From Bacteroidota bacterium (lineage in GTDB: Bacteria > Bacteroidota > Bacteroidia > Bacteroidales > UBA1556): a stretch of 9,821 bases of DNA. The stretch covers positions 1 to 9,821 of the forward strand of contig QMPB01000119.1 in NCBI GenBank assembly GCA_003648395.1, read 5' to 3'. Of this stretch, positions 1 through 7,602 are shown piece by piece (the stretch's first letter is position 1; every line of letters starts with the position of its first letter). Position numbers and translations under genes: made by a program. The notes beneath the pieces were generated by a model. It was not told the origin of the DNA, ran no database searches, and saw only the letters and a program-made list of their open reading frames with translations.

Positions 1-161
1 AAAATTACGAAACAAAGACCAAATAAGATAATAAATCTCAAAAGCTTCATTGTAAAACTACCAATTTTGCGTTCCCATACTAGTTTTGTTTTAGGTTGTT
101 TAAAATAATCATTTAACCTTTTAAAAATATTATTTATATATTTTAACAATTTAGTTTTCAT
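1..161 (-). CDS. Start of a probable MalG-like carbohydrate permease (3' end beyond window)
   Basis: The frame opens with ATG at 159-161 and stays open for 53 codons to the left edge. The visible peptide starts MKTKLLKYINNIFKRLNDYF, continues with a basic stretch (KQPKTKLVWERKIG), and ends in the beginning of a hydrophobic helix (LLRFIILFGLCFVI). A basic cytoplasmic N-terminus followed by a first membrane helix is the expected start of a MalG-like permease. The position right after a MalF-like gene, with an 11-nt overlap and a strong AGGAGG site, supports that reading. The EAA loop and most of the protein lie outside the window, so the family call rests on context plus this short piece. It is too short for an independent homology claim. 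Confidence 0.75.
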   Translation of the reverse strand, partial: MKTKLLKYINNIFKRLNDYFKQPKTKLVWERKIGSFTMKLLRFIILFGLCFVI

Positions 162-1101
162 AATGAGAACCTCCTATCTTTAAAGCTTTAGCAATTACCG
201 CTAAAATTAATAGGATTAATATAATCGTAGAAACATAAATCCAAGCCATCGCAGCACTTTCTCCCCAACGATTAGAATTACCTAATTCCTGTGAAATAAT
301 TTCACTTACAGAAGATGTTAAGAAAGTATCAACCAAAGCATAAACCGTCACAGTTATTATGTGAGGACTAACATTTGGCAGAGTTATAAGCCAAAACATT
401 TCATAACCTGTAGCTCCTTCTATCTTAGCTGCCTCGTAAAGATGTTTTGGCACTGATTGAATGGAAGCTAAAAACAAGAGAATTGGAACACCTGCTAAAG
501 ATAAAATCGCGTAAATTCTACCAATCAAACCGACAATGAAATTTATGAGCCATGGCATCATGCCAGTTTGAAGAAGATAAAACTCAAGATCAAATATCTG
601 AGTTGAACCCTGTTCCTTTAATAAATTAGCTATTGCGTCGCCTCCACCAAGCGCGCTCGCTACAGCTGCGCTGTTTAAAATAACTGGAATGAAGAAAACT
701 GCTCTTACAAAGGCACGTCCCTTAAACTCCATATTAAGCATTACAGCGATAAATAAACTAAAAATTAAAAGTACAGGTATATTGATTAATGCATCAAGTG
801 TTGTGTTGATTAATTCAACTCTAAAACTAGTTGTCGAAGTAACCTGTTCATTCAATGCATAGAAATAATTATTAAATCCTACAAAAGTAGAAATAATTCC
901 ATCAGGTGTTGGTTCTAAACTGAAAAAGCTATAGTATAAACTCCGAATAAAAGGAATCAAGAAAAACATAGAAAATCCTATTAACCATGGTGCTAAGAAA
1001 ATAAATGCCCAGATTAATTTTTGTCTCTTATACCCCTTTAATCCCTTTTTCTTCTTTTTAGGTGCTAGGAGGCTTTTTCTCGCAAGTTCTAATTCTGCCA
1101 T
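151..1101 (-). CDS. Sugar ABC transporter permease, MalF-like (second pair)
   Basis: A second CUT1-type permease of 316 residues, clearly distinct in sequence from the first MalF-like protein. The N-terminus is strongly basic (PKKKKKGLKGYKRQK at 14-28). Hydrophobic segments follow near 29-52, 103-123, 130-148, 183-211, 246-264 and 285-304. FVGFNNYFYAL at 73-83 and GRAFVRAVFFIPVI at 128-141 are family-typical. The EAA loop is well kept: EAAKIEGA at 223-230, ending in ITLP at 239-242. The segment after the third hydrophobic stretch carries an unusual Gly-rich turn (ALGGGDA at 150-156) before a polar loop. It lies one nucleotide after the DUF5696-type gene and overlaps the next permease start by 11 nt. 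This order ties the second permease pair to the accessory genes rather than to a second binding protein, at least within this window. Confidence 0.94.
   Translation of the reverse strand: MAELELARKSLLAPKKKKKGLKGYKRQKLIWAFIFLAPWLIGFSMFFLIPFIRSLYYSFFSLEPTPDGIISTFVGFNNYFYALNEQVTSTTSFRVELINTTLDALINIPVLLIFSLFIAVMLNMEFKGRAFVRAVFFIPVILNSAAVASALGGGDAIANLLKEQGSTQIFDLEFYLLQTGMMPWLINFIVGLIGRIYAILSLAGVPILLFLASIQSVPKHLYEAAKIEGATGYEMFWLITLPNVSPHIITVTVYALVDTFLTSSVSEIISQELGNSNRWGESAAMAWIYVSTIILILLILAVIAKALKIGGSHYEN
170..175 (-). promoter_or_regulatory. Shine-Dalgarno site of the truncated last permease
   Basis: AGGAGG on the minus strand, 8 nt before the ATG at 159-161 and within the end of the preceding permease gene. 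It is the main evidence that the short open frame running off the left edge is a real gene start. Confidence 0.75.
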
Positions 1102-1102
1102 A

Positions 1103-3679
1103 TTACTCTCCTCCTATCACTTTATAAGACATTGCAGGCAAATCATATCCTAAAACATCATCTACCTGATTTAAATTGTAATTAATAAGTATTTCTAACC
1201 CATTAGAATAAGTGACTTTAAAGACATTATTACCAACTCTTTCGTGCCCAACTAAATAGCCATCATGAATTCCTAATTCATCTAGCTGATTTACTTGAAG
1301 CTCTATTCTATCTATCCAATTAGTATACTGGGTTGAGAAATAATAATTAAACTCAGTCTCTCTTAATTCTCTAGAATTATCATATGACAAGGTATATTTT
1401 AAATTAGACCCAGTTTCAATTGTCTTTAAGAAATTATACTCAACAGTTCTTTCACTAGTCATATTTAAACTTACAGTTGAATAATCTACTTTTCCAGCCA
1501 AAACTAATTGCAATAGAGGTATTTGATAATCTAGTATCGCATATAAAGTAGTTTCCATAGGTAAGTCGGTTATATAGTTGCTATAAGGTATAGCAAAACC
1601 TAATGGATCTGATAATATTATCTTTTTATCCATATTTTCTAAAATAGATTGTTGAATTCTTAAACTATCTTCTTTATAGAGTTGAGGATCTTTATAACTT
1701 CCGCCTAAAACACTACCTAAGAAATCATAGGTTAAGGTATCGCCATCATAATGTGATAATAAATCATTGTTTATTTCTTCTAAATAAAGCGGATTGATAA
1801 TATAATCATCCTTAAATTTTAAAACTGAAGGTGCTTCACTATACGGAAGCTTTGAAGGCAAGTGATAGGTAAACAACATAGACATACTGCCATCAATTCT
1901 CTTTGACGAATATCTATAATTATCAAACATTTTATTGAAATCATTAGTAGCTAATAATCTTATGCTTGGATAGATTTCAATATTGTTTTCTCTTGCATAG
2001 TCAAGCAATGAAGAATATCCTTTATTGCCACCTAAAACGCGTTCTATATCAAAATCATTAGCTATACTTGAAGACATTCCTCCATTAATCATTCCCTTAT
2101 ATATCACATTGACATTTTTTACGCCTCCAGTAGCTAATTCCTTTAAGATTATTTGACTTTCACTAAAAGTAGTCAAAGATTTAGTTCTATAATAAGGCAC
2201 ACCTAAGAAGAATGATTTGCTTTCATAAGCGCCTAAGAACTCTATAGTACATAAAGTATCTCTTGTATTATCAACACTATCAAAACCAAAATTATCTTCT
2301 AAATAAGTTCTATATGCCTTAGCGATATGAACATAATCAGCTTCTTCTTTATCTAAGAAGGTATATTCTACAGTGAAATCCGTATCCACTCTATCTTCGG
2401 TCCATAAGTCTAAAGCATATTGATTGTATCCAGTACCTAGTGTTACAGCTTCATTTTCTCTAAAATTAAAAGTAGGGTAAACCTTGTTATAGGAATCAAT
2501 TCTTTCAGATACATCAGCGTTTAAAGTAGCCATAGTATCGCCATTAGTAATAATTGCCGCAAAAGCACCGTCTTCCTTAACCATTCCATATAGAGGAATG
2601 CTTATCTTTTGTTGGACTTCAGGCATCTTATGTTCTAAAATCCCAAGGTCTTCACCATAAAGTCTTTTAGCATAAGGTTGTTGGTAATATTTACCATTGT
2701 TAAATTCTATTACAGCTCCGCTTCCATCAGGAACTACGATATATCCATTTGTCGCTACTCCGCCTACTTCACTTATGGCTGTTCCAAATAATGGATATAG
2801 CGAAACTGTCGCAAGTTTTGCGTTTTCAGTTTCAGAAATTGAATCTTGTATTACAGAAGTCTTAACACCAGTAGGAGTTAATTTAACTTCTAAAGCTATT
2901 TTAAATGATACTGGTTCATAGACGTCTGTGTACCCATACTCAGCATTTTCTTCTATTGCTCTTTCTCTAGTATAGCCTAAACTTCCAGGACCATAAAAAA
3001 TATCATAAAGGCGACTTCTTACAAGTACAGACATATCTTCGTATTGATTTATTACATATACTCCTAAGTCTTCATCATATCCAGTATAAGCAATAGCTTG
3101 TAATAAATCTTTTTGAGGATGCGCTTCTAAAATCTCTGGTTTTAAATATTTAGGAAAATATAGATAATCTATATCAACATCCTTGATATCATATAAAACC
3201 TGAAAACCATCTTGGATATATTTTATTGAATAAGTTCTAAGTCCATCATCAAAGAGTACACTTTTTGGATGATGAATACTCATTGTATAATTATTAATTT
3301 TAGCTAAAGAACCTGTTTCATTAAAATAAGATAATTCTAAAGTTGATTTCTGTTTTTCAATCGCACTGTTTGTGATAGTTTTACTTAAATCTAATTGCCA
3401 AGGATCAGGCCCAGTAGGATTGCTATTCCATTCAACACCTGTATCTTTATTCACAACTTTAAAATACGATGTTGTTTCATCTAGATATAATTGAAGTATT
3501 CCGTTATCCGCAACTAAATAATTTTTATCAGATAAAGTCATAGCATCCACAAAACCATCCTTTGAATAAGGAATCTTTTGTGGCACAATAACTGAAGCCA
3601 TAGACATATTAAATAAAGTTAAATAAAGTACAAAACCTAAAACTGAGGCGAGCATAATAATCATTAATTTCTTTTTCAT
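1103..3679 (-). CDS. Exported DUF5696-type protein with glycoside-hydrolase-like architecture
   Basis: A large surface or secreted protein of 858 residues. Residues 1-28 are a basic and hydrophobic export signal; SMA at 26-28 could be a cleavage site, otherwise it is an N-terminal anchor. There is no lipobox cysteine. The N-terminal half is beta-rich, with LYLDETTSYFKVVNKDTGVE at 64-83 and the signature GYIVVPDGSGAVIEFNNGK at 312-330, then YGMVKEDGAFAAIITNGD at 364-381. From about 475 to 740 the pattern of strands and helices suggests a TIM barrel (VKNVNVIYKGMINGG, then GYSSLLDYARENNIEIYPSI, TYDFLGSVLGGSY, KKIILSDPLG, QIPLLQLVLAGKVDYS). The last 60 residues look like a closing beta domain (VFKVTYSNGLEILINYN). 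Asp652 and Asp691 sit at predicted strand ends and could be catalytic, which is a guess from fold logic. The ATG is preceded by GAGGT at 3687-3691, 7 nt away. An enzyme acting on the imported glycan is plausible but unproven. Confidence 0.82.
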   Translation of the reverse strand: MKKKLMIIMLASVLGFVLYLTLFNMSMASVIVPQKIPYSKDGFVDAMTLSDKNYLVADNGILQLYLDETTSYFKVVNKDTGVEWNSNPTGPDPWQLDLSKTITNSAIEKQKSTLELSYFNETGSLAKINNYTMSIHHPKSVLFDDGLRTYSIKYIQDGFQVLYDIKDVDIDYLYFPKYLKPEILEAHPQKDLLQAIAYTGYDEDLGVYVINQYEDMSVLVRSRLYDIFYGPGSLGYTRERAIEENAEYGYTDVYEPVSFKIALEVKLTPTGVKTSVIQDSISETENAKLATVSLYPLFGTAISEVGGVATNGYIVVPDGSGAVIEFNNGKYYQQPYAKRLYGEDLGILEHKMPEVQQKISIPLYGMVKEDGAFAAIITNGDTMATLNADVSERIDSYNKVYPTFNFRENEAVTLGTGYNQYALDLWTEDRVDTDFTVEYTFLDKEEADYVHIAKAYRTYLEDNFGFDSVDNTRDTLCTIEFLGAYESKSFFLGVPYYRTKSLTTFSESQIILKELATGGVKNVNVIYKGMINGGMSSSIANDFDIERVLGGNKGYSSLLDYARENNIEIYPSIRLLATNDFNKMFDNYRYSSKRIDGSMSMLFTYHLPSKLPYSEAPSVLKFKDDYIINPLYLEEINNDLLSHYDGDTLTYDFLGSVLGGSYKDPQLYKEDSLRIQQSILENMDKKIILSDPLGFAIPYSNYITDLPMETTLYAILDYQIPLLQLVLAGKVDYSTVSLNMTSERTVEYNFLKTIETGSNLKYTLSYDNSRELRETEFNYYFSTQYTNWIDRIELQVNQLDELGIHDGYLVGHERVGNNVFKVTYSNGLEILINYNLNQVDDVLGYDLPAMSYKVIGGE
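1110..1115 (-). promoter_or_regulatory. Shine-Dalgarno site of the second MalF-like permease
   Basis: AGGAGG on the minus strand, embedded in the final codons of the DUF5696-type gene and 8 nt before the ATG at 1099-1101. Only one nucleotide separates the upstream TAA stop from this ATG, so ribosome reinitiation or coupling is likely. Confidence 0.7.
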
Positions 3680-3681
3680 AA

Positions 3682-4323
3682 TTAATACCTCAAATTAAAT
3701 TCTTCAACTACAGCAATGATAAAAGCAATGAATTGTTGGATTAAATCAAAGAATAAAAGCCCAACAAACATCATTACGGCTACCGATATCCCTGTAGCTA
3801 AGAAGGCAAGTATAGTTTTAAACAAACCGTATTCATGTATATTTAAAATACCCATAAACAACATCCAGCCCGTAGAGATGTATGCCATATACATGAATAG
3901 TTTGAAAAATGCCATTTCCTCTAAAGTAAGGAAATTACTTAATATTACAGAAGGAAAACCTATTATAATTATTGGAAACAAAGAATATCCAGTAACCATT
4001 AATATTTCCTTATAGCTTCCCTTTCCATCCATAAGTGTAGTAACGCTCCAATTTCCTACAGTAAATAAGAAAATAAGCAAAATTACACTAAATAATTCTT
4101 GTAAGCTATTTAAATCTTGAGGATTGTTAGGATTAACTAAGAATCCAAGATTTCTAAATGAGAATATTTGAAAATAAATAAAGAGAATAATAAAGACAAT
4201 AGCTACGCTCATTTTCGCCTTTTTATATCGCTTAAAATCATCATATCCATCAAAAGGATGAAGTAAAACATAAGAAGGAAATTTTATGTATTCTTGGTAA
4301 ATTTTACTTAATTTAGTCTTCAT
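3682..4323 (-). CDS. Yip1-like polytopic membrane protein
   Basis: A 213-residue membrane protein resembling the bacterial branch of the Yip1 family. The short N-terminal cytoplasmic part contains the family-like LHPFDGYDDFKRYKKAK at 21-37. About five hydrophobic segments follow, near 38-57, 73-96, 106-131, 137-160 and 170-205. A conserved-looking loop NWSVTTLMDGKGSYKEILMV at 91-110 leads into TGYSLFPIII; this N-W, DGKG and Y-x-L-x-P pattern is the main basis for the family call. The start ATG lies 11 nt inside the propeller/TPR gene, and the stop is 2 nt before the DUF5696-type gene. The biochemical role of bacterial Yip1 proteins is not established. Its position suggests it works with the two exported proteins on either side, perhaps in membrane assembly or as a transporter accessory, which is inference. 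Confidence 0.82.
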   Translation of the reverse strand: MKTKLSKIYQEYIKFPSYVLLHPFDGYDDFKRYKKAKMSVAIVFIILFIYFQIFSFRNLGFLVNPNNPQDLNSLQELFSVILLIFLFTVGNWSVTTLMDGKGSYKEILMVTGYSLFPIIIIGFPSVILSNFLTLEEMAFFKLFMYMAYISTGWMLFMGILNIHEYGLFKTILAFLATGISVAVMMFVGLLFFDLIQQFIAFIIAVVEEFNLRY

Positions 4324-5791
4324 ACAAAAGTGTTCCTCCCTTCTTATGGATCTTGTAAATCTTAAGGCCTATTACCCCTATTGTAATAAAGAGAATACCA
4401 CCCATAATCTCACCAAAATGATCTTTAATAATAGCGTTTCTGTATTCCTTAAAAGCTTTAGAATAATAATATTGGTCATGACCAAGTTCAAAGTAAAGCA
4501 TAGCTTCGTGATACTCTCCATCTCTTAGAAGCATCTTGCCAATACCGTTATAAGCAATCTCATAATTAGAATTCATCTTAATTACTTTTTCCCATATCTC
4601 AGCTGTCTTTTCATAATCACCCAAATTATAGTAATGGATTGCTAGATTAACATTTTCGCCAAATTCAGTTGGAGTATATACAACTATTGTTTTAGTACCT
4701 CTGTCTAAAACAAGTAAATCTTCTCCAAAATAGGCAATAGCTACTCCTTCAGAAAATTTATCAATCTGATTACCTTCATCACCATCTATATACAATAAAT
4801 ACCCTTCCCCATCATAGGTAAAAAGTCGAGATCTTTTTTGATCTAAAACAGTGTATATTCCGTCTTCACGACTTGCAATATCTACAAGTGTACTAGGTCC
4901 ATCAACTACATAACTGTTCATACCTATAACATATTGAATATCTCCCATAGGAGGTTGATAACCATTTCTCTTAATAACATCTATTCCTTTTGGATTAATC
5001 AATTGAATAGGATTTTCAGCGTTATTATCGGAAACTTTACTAGTTGCGTAAATAAAATTGCGTTCATCTATTTGAACATTTGTATATTCTGTTGGAAGAT
5101 ATAGTTGAAGCTGTGCAATCTGTTCTTCTGTCATCAGTTTACGTTTAAATATTTCAATTGGAGTCATTTTTATTGGGTTAACTCCAGTATAACGATTAAA
5201 GCTTCCATCAGAGTTAATTTCCATAATACCTTCATAGATATTCTTAGCCACAACATACATTCTATCCGTTGAATCAACGGTTATTTTTTTAGGCTCAAAA
5301 TTAATATTTTCAAAAGTTAAATCATTCATATCACTGAAAGTATTAACTACTTCATAGTTATGATTTAACTTAACAATGCGGTAATTACTCGTATCACAGA
5401 TAAATATTCCACTATTAGTTACATCTACTCCATATGGAGAAGATAATGTTAAACTAGTTTCTCCTGTTATTCCCTTATCACTTAATATATCGATATAATC
5501 TTGAGTATAGTCAAAAGTAGCAATTTCTTCAACTAAAGAAAAATTACTATCGATAACTATAAGACTATTTGCCTTACTATCAACTACATAAATCTTATCG
5601 TTATAAACTTTTAAGTCTTCAGGTGAAATTAAATTAGCTCCTAAGTCTTCTGCGTTAATACTAGCTGCAAAAGTCATACCTGGATCGCTATGAAGCACTT
5701 CACCCCAATATGAATATGTATAACTCGTAGCGCCCATTAAAAGCGGTGTTAATAATAAAGCTAAAACTACAATTATAATTTTCTTCTTCAT
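4313..5791 (-). CDS. Secreted NHL beta-propeller protein with TPR repeats and C-terminal membrane anchor
   Basis: Predicted envelope protein of 492 residues with its bulk outside the cell. Residues 1-23 form a signal peptide (MKKK, then a hydrophobic run ending near MGATS). Repeated NHL-like blades follow: SPEDLKVYNDKIYVVDSKAN at 56-75, SPYGVDVTNSGIFICDTSNY at 118-137 with RIVKLN at 138-143, and EPKKITVDSTDRMYVVAKN at 166-184. A later blade around 300-335 (DGIYTVLDQKRSRLFTYDGEG) continues the propeller. Residues about 381-442 hold two TPR-like helical pairs (NLGDYEKTAEIWEKVIK, then LLRDGEYHEAMLYFELG). A single transmembrane helix spans about 462-479 and leaves a short basic cytoplasmic tail. 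The start ATG at 5789-5791 has only a weak AGGTG site at 5798-5802. The 3' end overlaps the Yip1-like gene by 11 nt. A scaffold or glycan-contacting role is inference; similarity to gluconolactonase-type propellers does not imply an enzyme. Confidence 0.85.
   Translation of the reverse strand: MKKKIIIVVLALLLTPLLMGATSYTYSYWGEVLHSDPGMTFAASINAEDLGANLISPEDLKVYNDKIYVVDSKANSLIVIDSNFSLVEEIATFDYTQDYIDILSDKGITGETSLTLSSPYGVDVTNSGIFICDTSNYRIVKLNHNYEVVNTFSDMNDLTFENINFEPKKITVDSTDRMYVVAKNIYEGIMEINSDGSFNRYTGVNPIKMTPIEIFKRKLMTEEQIAQLQLYLPTEYTNVQIDERNFIYATSKVSDNNAENPIQLINPKGIDVIKRNGYQPPMGDIQYVIGMNSYVVDGPSTLVDIASREDGIYTVLDQKRSRLFTYDGEGYLLYIDGDEGNQIDKFSEGVAIAYFGEDLLVLDRGTKTIVVYTPTEFGENVNLAIHYYNLGDYEKTAEIWEKVIKMNSNYEIAYNGIGKMLLRDGEYHEAMLYFELGHDQYYYSKAFKEYRNAIIKDHFGEIMGGILFITIGVIGLKIYKIHKKGGTLLYED
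4335..4339 (-). promoter_or_regulatory. Shine-Dalgarno site of the Yip1-like gene
   Basis: GGAGG on the minus strand, inside the last codons of the propeller/TPR gene and 11 nt before the ATG at 4321-4323. The spacing is somewhat long. It supports a start that overlaps the upstream stop, and hence translational coupling. Confidence 0.6.
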
Positions 5792-5800
5792 AATCTACAC

Positions 5801-6658
5801 CTACTTCATTCCTGAATGGCTGAATGTTTCAACCACTCTAGATTGTGATAATATAAAGAAGGTTACAGGAACAATCATCATAATAAATGATACAGCCGCA
5901 ATAGTACCGGCACGTTGAATTGTACCTTGCGCAATCTGTCTTAAGGCATAGCTTAGAGGTTTTAATTGTTCAGAGAAGATAAAACTTCCACCGTCAGTTG
6001 TCCATAATCTTTGGAATAACAATATTATAAGAGTTAACCACGCTGGTTTAACAAGTGGCATTACAATTTGGAAGAATATTCGATATTCACTAGCTCCATC
6101 AATCTTAGCTGATTCAATCAGATCATCAGGAATTTGAGACATAAACTGCTTCATCAAATAAAGCCCTAAACTTGAAGCAATAGCAGGCAAAATGATTGCA
6201 CTCGGATTATCAATAAGTCCAATACCTGAAATAATAATATAATTTGGTACTGCAGTTACTTGAGGCGCAAACATCAAAGAATACACAACTAAAGTAAAGA
6301 ATAATCTTCTTCCAGGAAATTTATATTTTGCAAGAGGAAAAGCAGCCATTGAGGCAATAATCACATGGCCCCCTGTCCCTAAAACGGTAATTAAAATTGT
6401 ATTAAAGAAATATCTACTAAAAGGCACCCAACTATTTCCAATTAAATCAGATAAGTCTCTAAAGTTATCCAATGTTATGTTTCTCGGAAATAATTTTGGT
6501 GGAAAAAGGAATAATTCATCTAAAGGTTTAAAGGCATTAGATGCAGTCATAATCAATGGATATGCACTGAAAAAACCAAAGAATAATAATAAGGTAAATA
6601 GAAAGATGTCCCCACCCAAAGTTCTATTTAATTTCCTTTTGCGTTTTAGAATTTTCAT
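5801..6658 (-). CDS. Carbohydrate ABC transporter permease, MalG-like (first pair)
   Basis: Partner membrane subunit of the upstream permease, 285 residues, normal for the MalG/LacG group. A basic N-terminus (MKILKRKRKLNR) precedes about six transmembrane segments. Family hallmarks are AYPLIMTASNAFKP at 32-45, the NTILITVLGTGGHVIIASMA region at 86-105, and the EAA loop ESAKIDGA at 182-189 followed by VMPLVKP at 199-205. The C-terminus ends in VVETFSHSGMK, the common VxxxxxxSGxK-type tail of MalG-like proteins. The ATG directly follows the upstream TAG stop. GGTGAT at 6662-6667 and AAAGG at 6670-6674 serve as the ribosome binding site inside the upstream gene's last codons. The gene stops with TAG, 9 nt before the propeller/TPR gene. 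Confidence 0.95.
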   Translation of the reverse strand: MKILKRKRKLNRTLGGDIFLFTLLLFFGFFSAYPLIMTASNAFKPLDELFLFPPKLFPRNITLDNFRDLSDLIGNSWVPFSRYFFNTILITVLGTGGHVIIASMAAFPLAKYKFPGRRLFFTLVVYSLMFAPQVTAVPNYIIISGIGLIDNPSAIILPAIASSLGLYLMKQFMSQIPDDLIESAKIDGASEYRIFFQIVMPLVKPAWLTLIILLFQRLWTTDGGSFIFSEQLKPLSYALRQIAQGTIQRAGTIAAVSFIMMIVPVTFFILSQSRVVETFSHSGMK

Positions 6659-7591
6659 CTAATCACCAACCTTTCTTAGAATCTTTCTAACGAATAGGTT
6701 GGTACTCATCATAATCAAGAATAAAACTGTAGCGATAGCACTAGCATATCCTAAGTCATAACGAACACTACCATAATCTATTAAATGGGTAACAATCGTG
6801 TGCCCTGCGTATTCAACGCTCGGAAATCCAACGAGTTGCATCGACACTTGAGCAATTGCTAAAGATGTGGTAATCTGCATAACTGCCCCAAACATAAGCT
6901 GAGGTTTCATTGATGGCAATGTTATATACCATAACTCTTGCCAGCGATTCTTAACTCCATCTATAGCTCCGGCTTCATAAAGAGTTTTATCAACGCTTTG
7001 AAGACCGGCTATAAACGCTAAGAAACTAACACCTAGAGAAAGCCATAACTGAACGATAATAATTACAAGCATCATATAATGAGGGTCTTTTAACCATTGA
7101 ACAGGATTATCAATTAATCCCCATTTAATCATAAAAGCATTAGCATATCCGTGAATATCTCCACTAAATATCAAAAGCCACATTAAGAATGCATTACCAC
7201 TAATACTAGGCGCATAAAAAACTAAGGTCAAAAAAGATCTTAGTTTTGGCCCAAGTTCATTAATTAGCCAAGCAAAAAGGAAGGCCATTAAATAAGAAAC
7301 TGGTCCAGTTACTACAGCTAAAATTAAAGTATTTTTAAGTGCGATGATGAAAACATCATCCTCTAAAAATAGTTTAATATAGTTGCTTAACCCCACAAAA
7401 TGAGGAGGCTCTAATAAATTATAATAGGAAAAGCTTATTCCTAAAGACATTATGACCGGTACAATAGTAAAGGTCAAAAACAAAATTGAATATGGAGCCA
7501 TTAAAATATAATAGTCTTTACTCTTTTTAATGTTTTTCCATAACAACTGTCTTTTTGTCAATACCGGTGTCACAGTTGTTTTAGCTTCCAC
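6659..7591 (-). CDS. Sugar ABC transporter permease, MalF-like (first pair)
   Basis: Integral membrane subunit of a CUT1-type carbohydrate importer, 310 residues, the usual length for short MalF/UgpA-type permeases. The start is GTG at 7589-7591, preceded by GGGGTGA. A cytoplasmic N-terminus rich in Lys and Arg leads to about six hydrophobic segments, near residues 28-52, 84-110, 120-143, 172-198, 231-252 and 282-300. The ATPase-docking EAA loop is clear at residues 206-226: EAGAIDGV, then ITLP at 223-226, ending in the conserved Leu-Pro. The segment FVGLSNYIKLF at about 65-75 is a typical first-loop signature of this family. Its TAG stop abuts the ATG of the next permease (TAGATG), so the two should be translationally coupled and form a heterodimer. 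Identity is firm; the transported sugar is not deducible. Confidence 0.95.
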   Translation of the reverse strand: MEAKTTVTPVLTKRQLLWKNIKKSKDYYILMAPYSILFLTFTIVPVIMSLGISFSYYNLLEPPHFVGLSNYIKLFLEDDVFIIALKNTLILAVVTGPVSYLMAFLFAWLINELGPKLRSFLTLVFYAPSISGNAFLMWLLIFSGDIHGYANAFMIKWGLIDNPVQWLKDPHYMMLVIIIVQLWLSLGVSFLAFIAGLQSVDKTLYEAGAIDGVKNRWQELWYITLPSMKPQLMFGAVMQITTSLAIAQVSMQLVGFPSVEYAGHTIVTHLIDYGSVRYDLGYASAIATVLFLIMMSTNLFVRKILRKVGD

Positions 7592-7595
7592 TTCT

Positions 7596-7602
7596 TCACC
7601 CC
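7596..7602 (-). promoter_or_regulatory. Shine-Dalgarno site for a GTG start
   Basis: On the minus strand the sequence is GGGGTGA, matching the GGTGA part of an extended Shine-Dalgarno sequence. It overlaps the last base of the solute-binding protein's TAG stop and lies 4 nt before a GTG codon at 7589-7591. It supports GTG as the start of the first permease, since no ATG is available nearby in that frame. Confidence 0.6.

Noticed and set aside
187..205. Short inverted repeat tttagc ... gctaaa with a 7-nt loop
   Set aside because: Only six base pairs, within coding sequence for the last permease helix, and with no T-run; it is not credible as a terminator or attenuator.
2697..2921. Plus-strand open frame of 74 codons
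   Set aside because: It lies wholly inside the DUF5696-type gene on the opposite strand, lacks a plausible ribosome binding site, and has no recognisable protein features.
3609..3628. Tandem 10-nt repeat ttaaataaag x2
   Set aside because: It falls in the hydrophobic export signal of the DUF5696-type protein, where AT-rich Leu/Phe/Asn codons make such repeats likely by chance.
3716..4015. Plus-strand open frame of 99 codons
   Set aside because: It is antisense to the Yip1-like gene, whose membrane segments and family motifs are clear; the plus-strand product is low-complexity and unrecognisable.
4346..4528. Plus-strand open frame of 60 codons
   Set aside because: It is antisense to the TPR and membrane-anchor part of the propeller gene and has no supporting signals.
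5792..5800. Possible internal promoter or regulatory site between the MalG-like permease and propeller genes
   Set aside because: Only 9 nt are non-coding and they are taken up by the weak ribosome binding region; no clear -35/-10 pair could be supported.
6477..6662. Plus-strand open frame of 61 codons
   Set aside because: It is antisense to the N-terminal part of the MalG-like permease; its composition mirrors the complement of a membrane-protein coding sequence.
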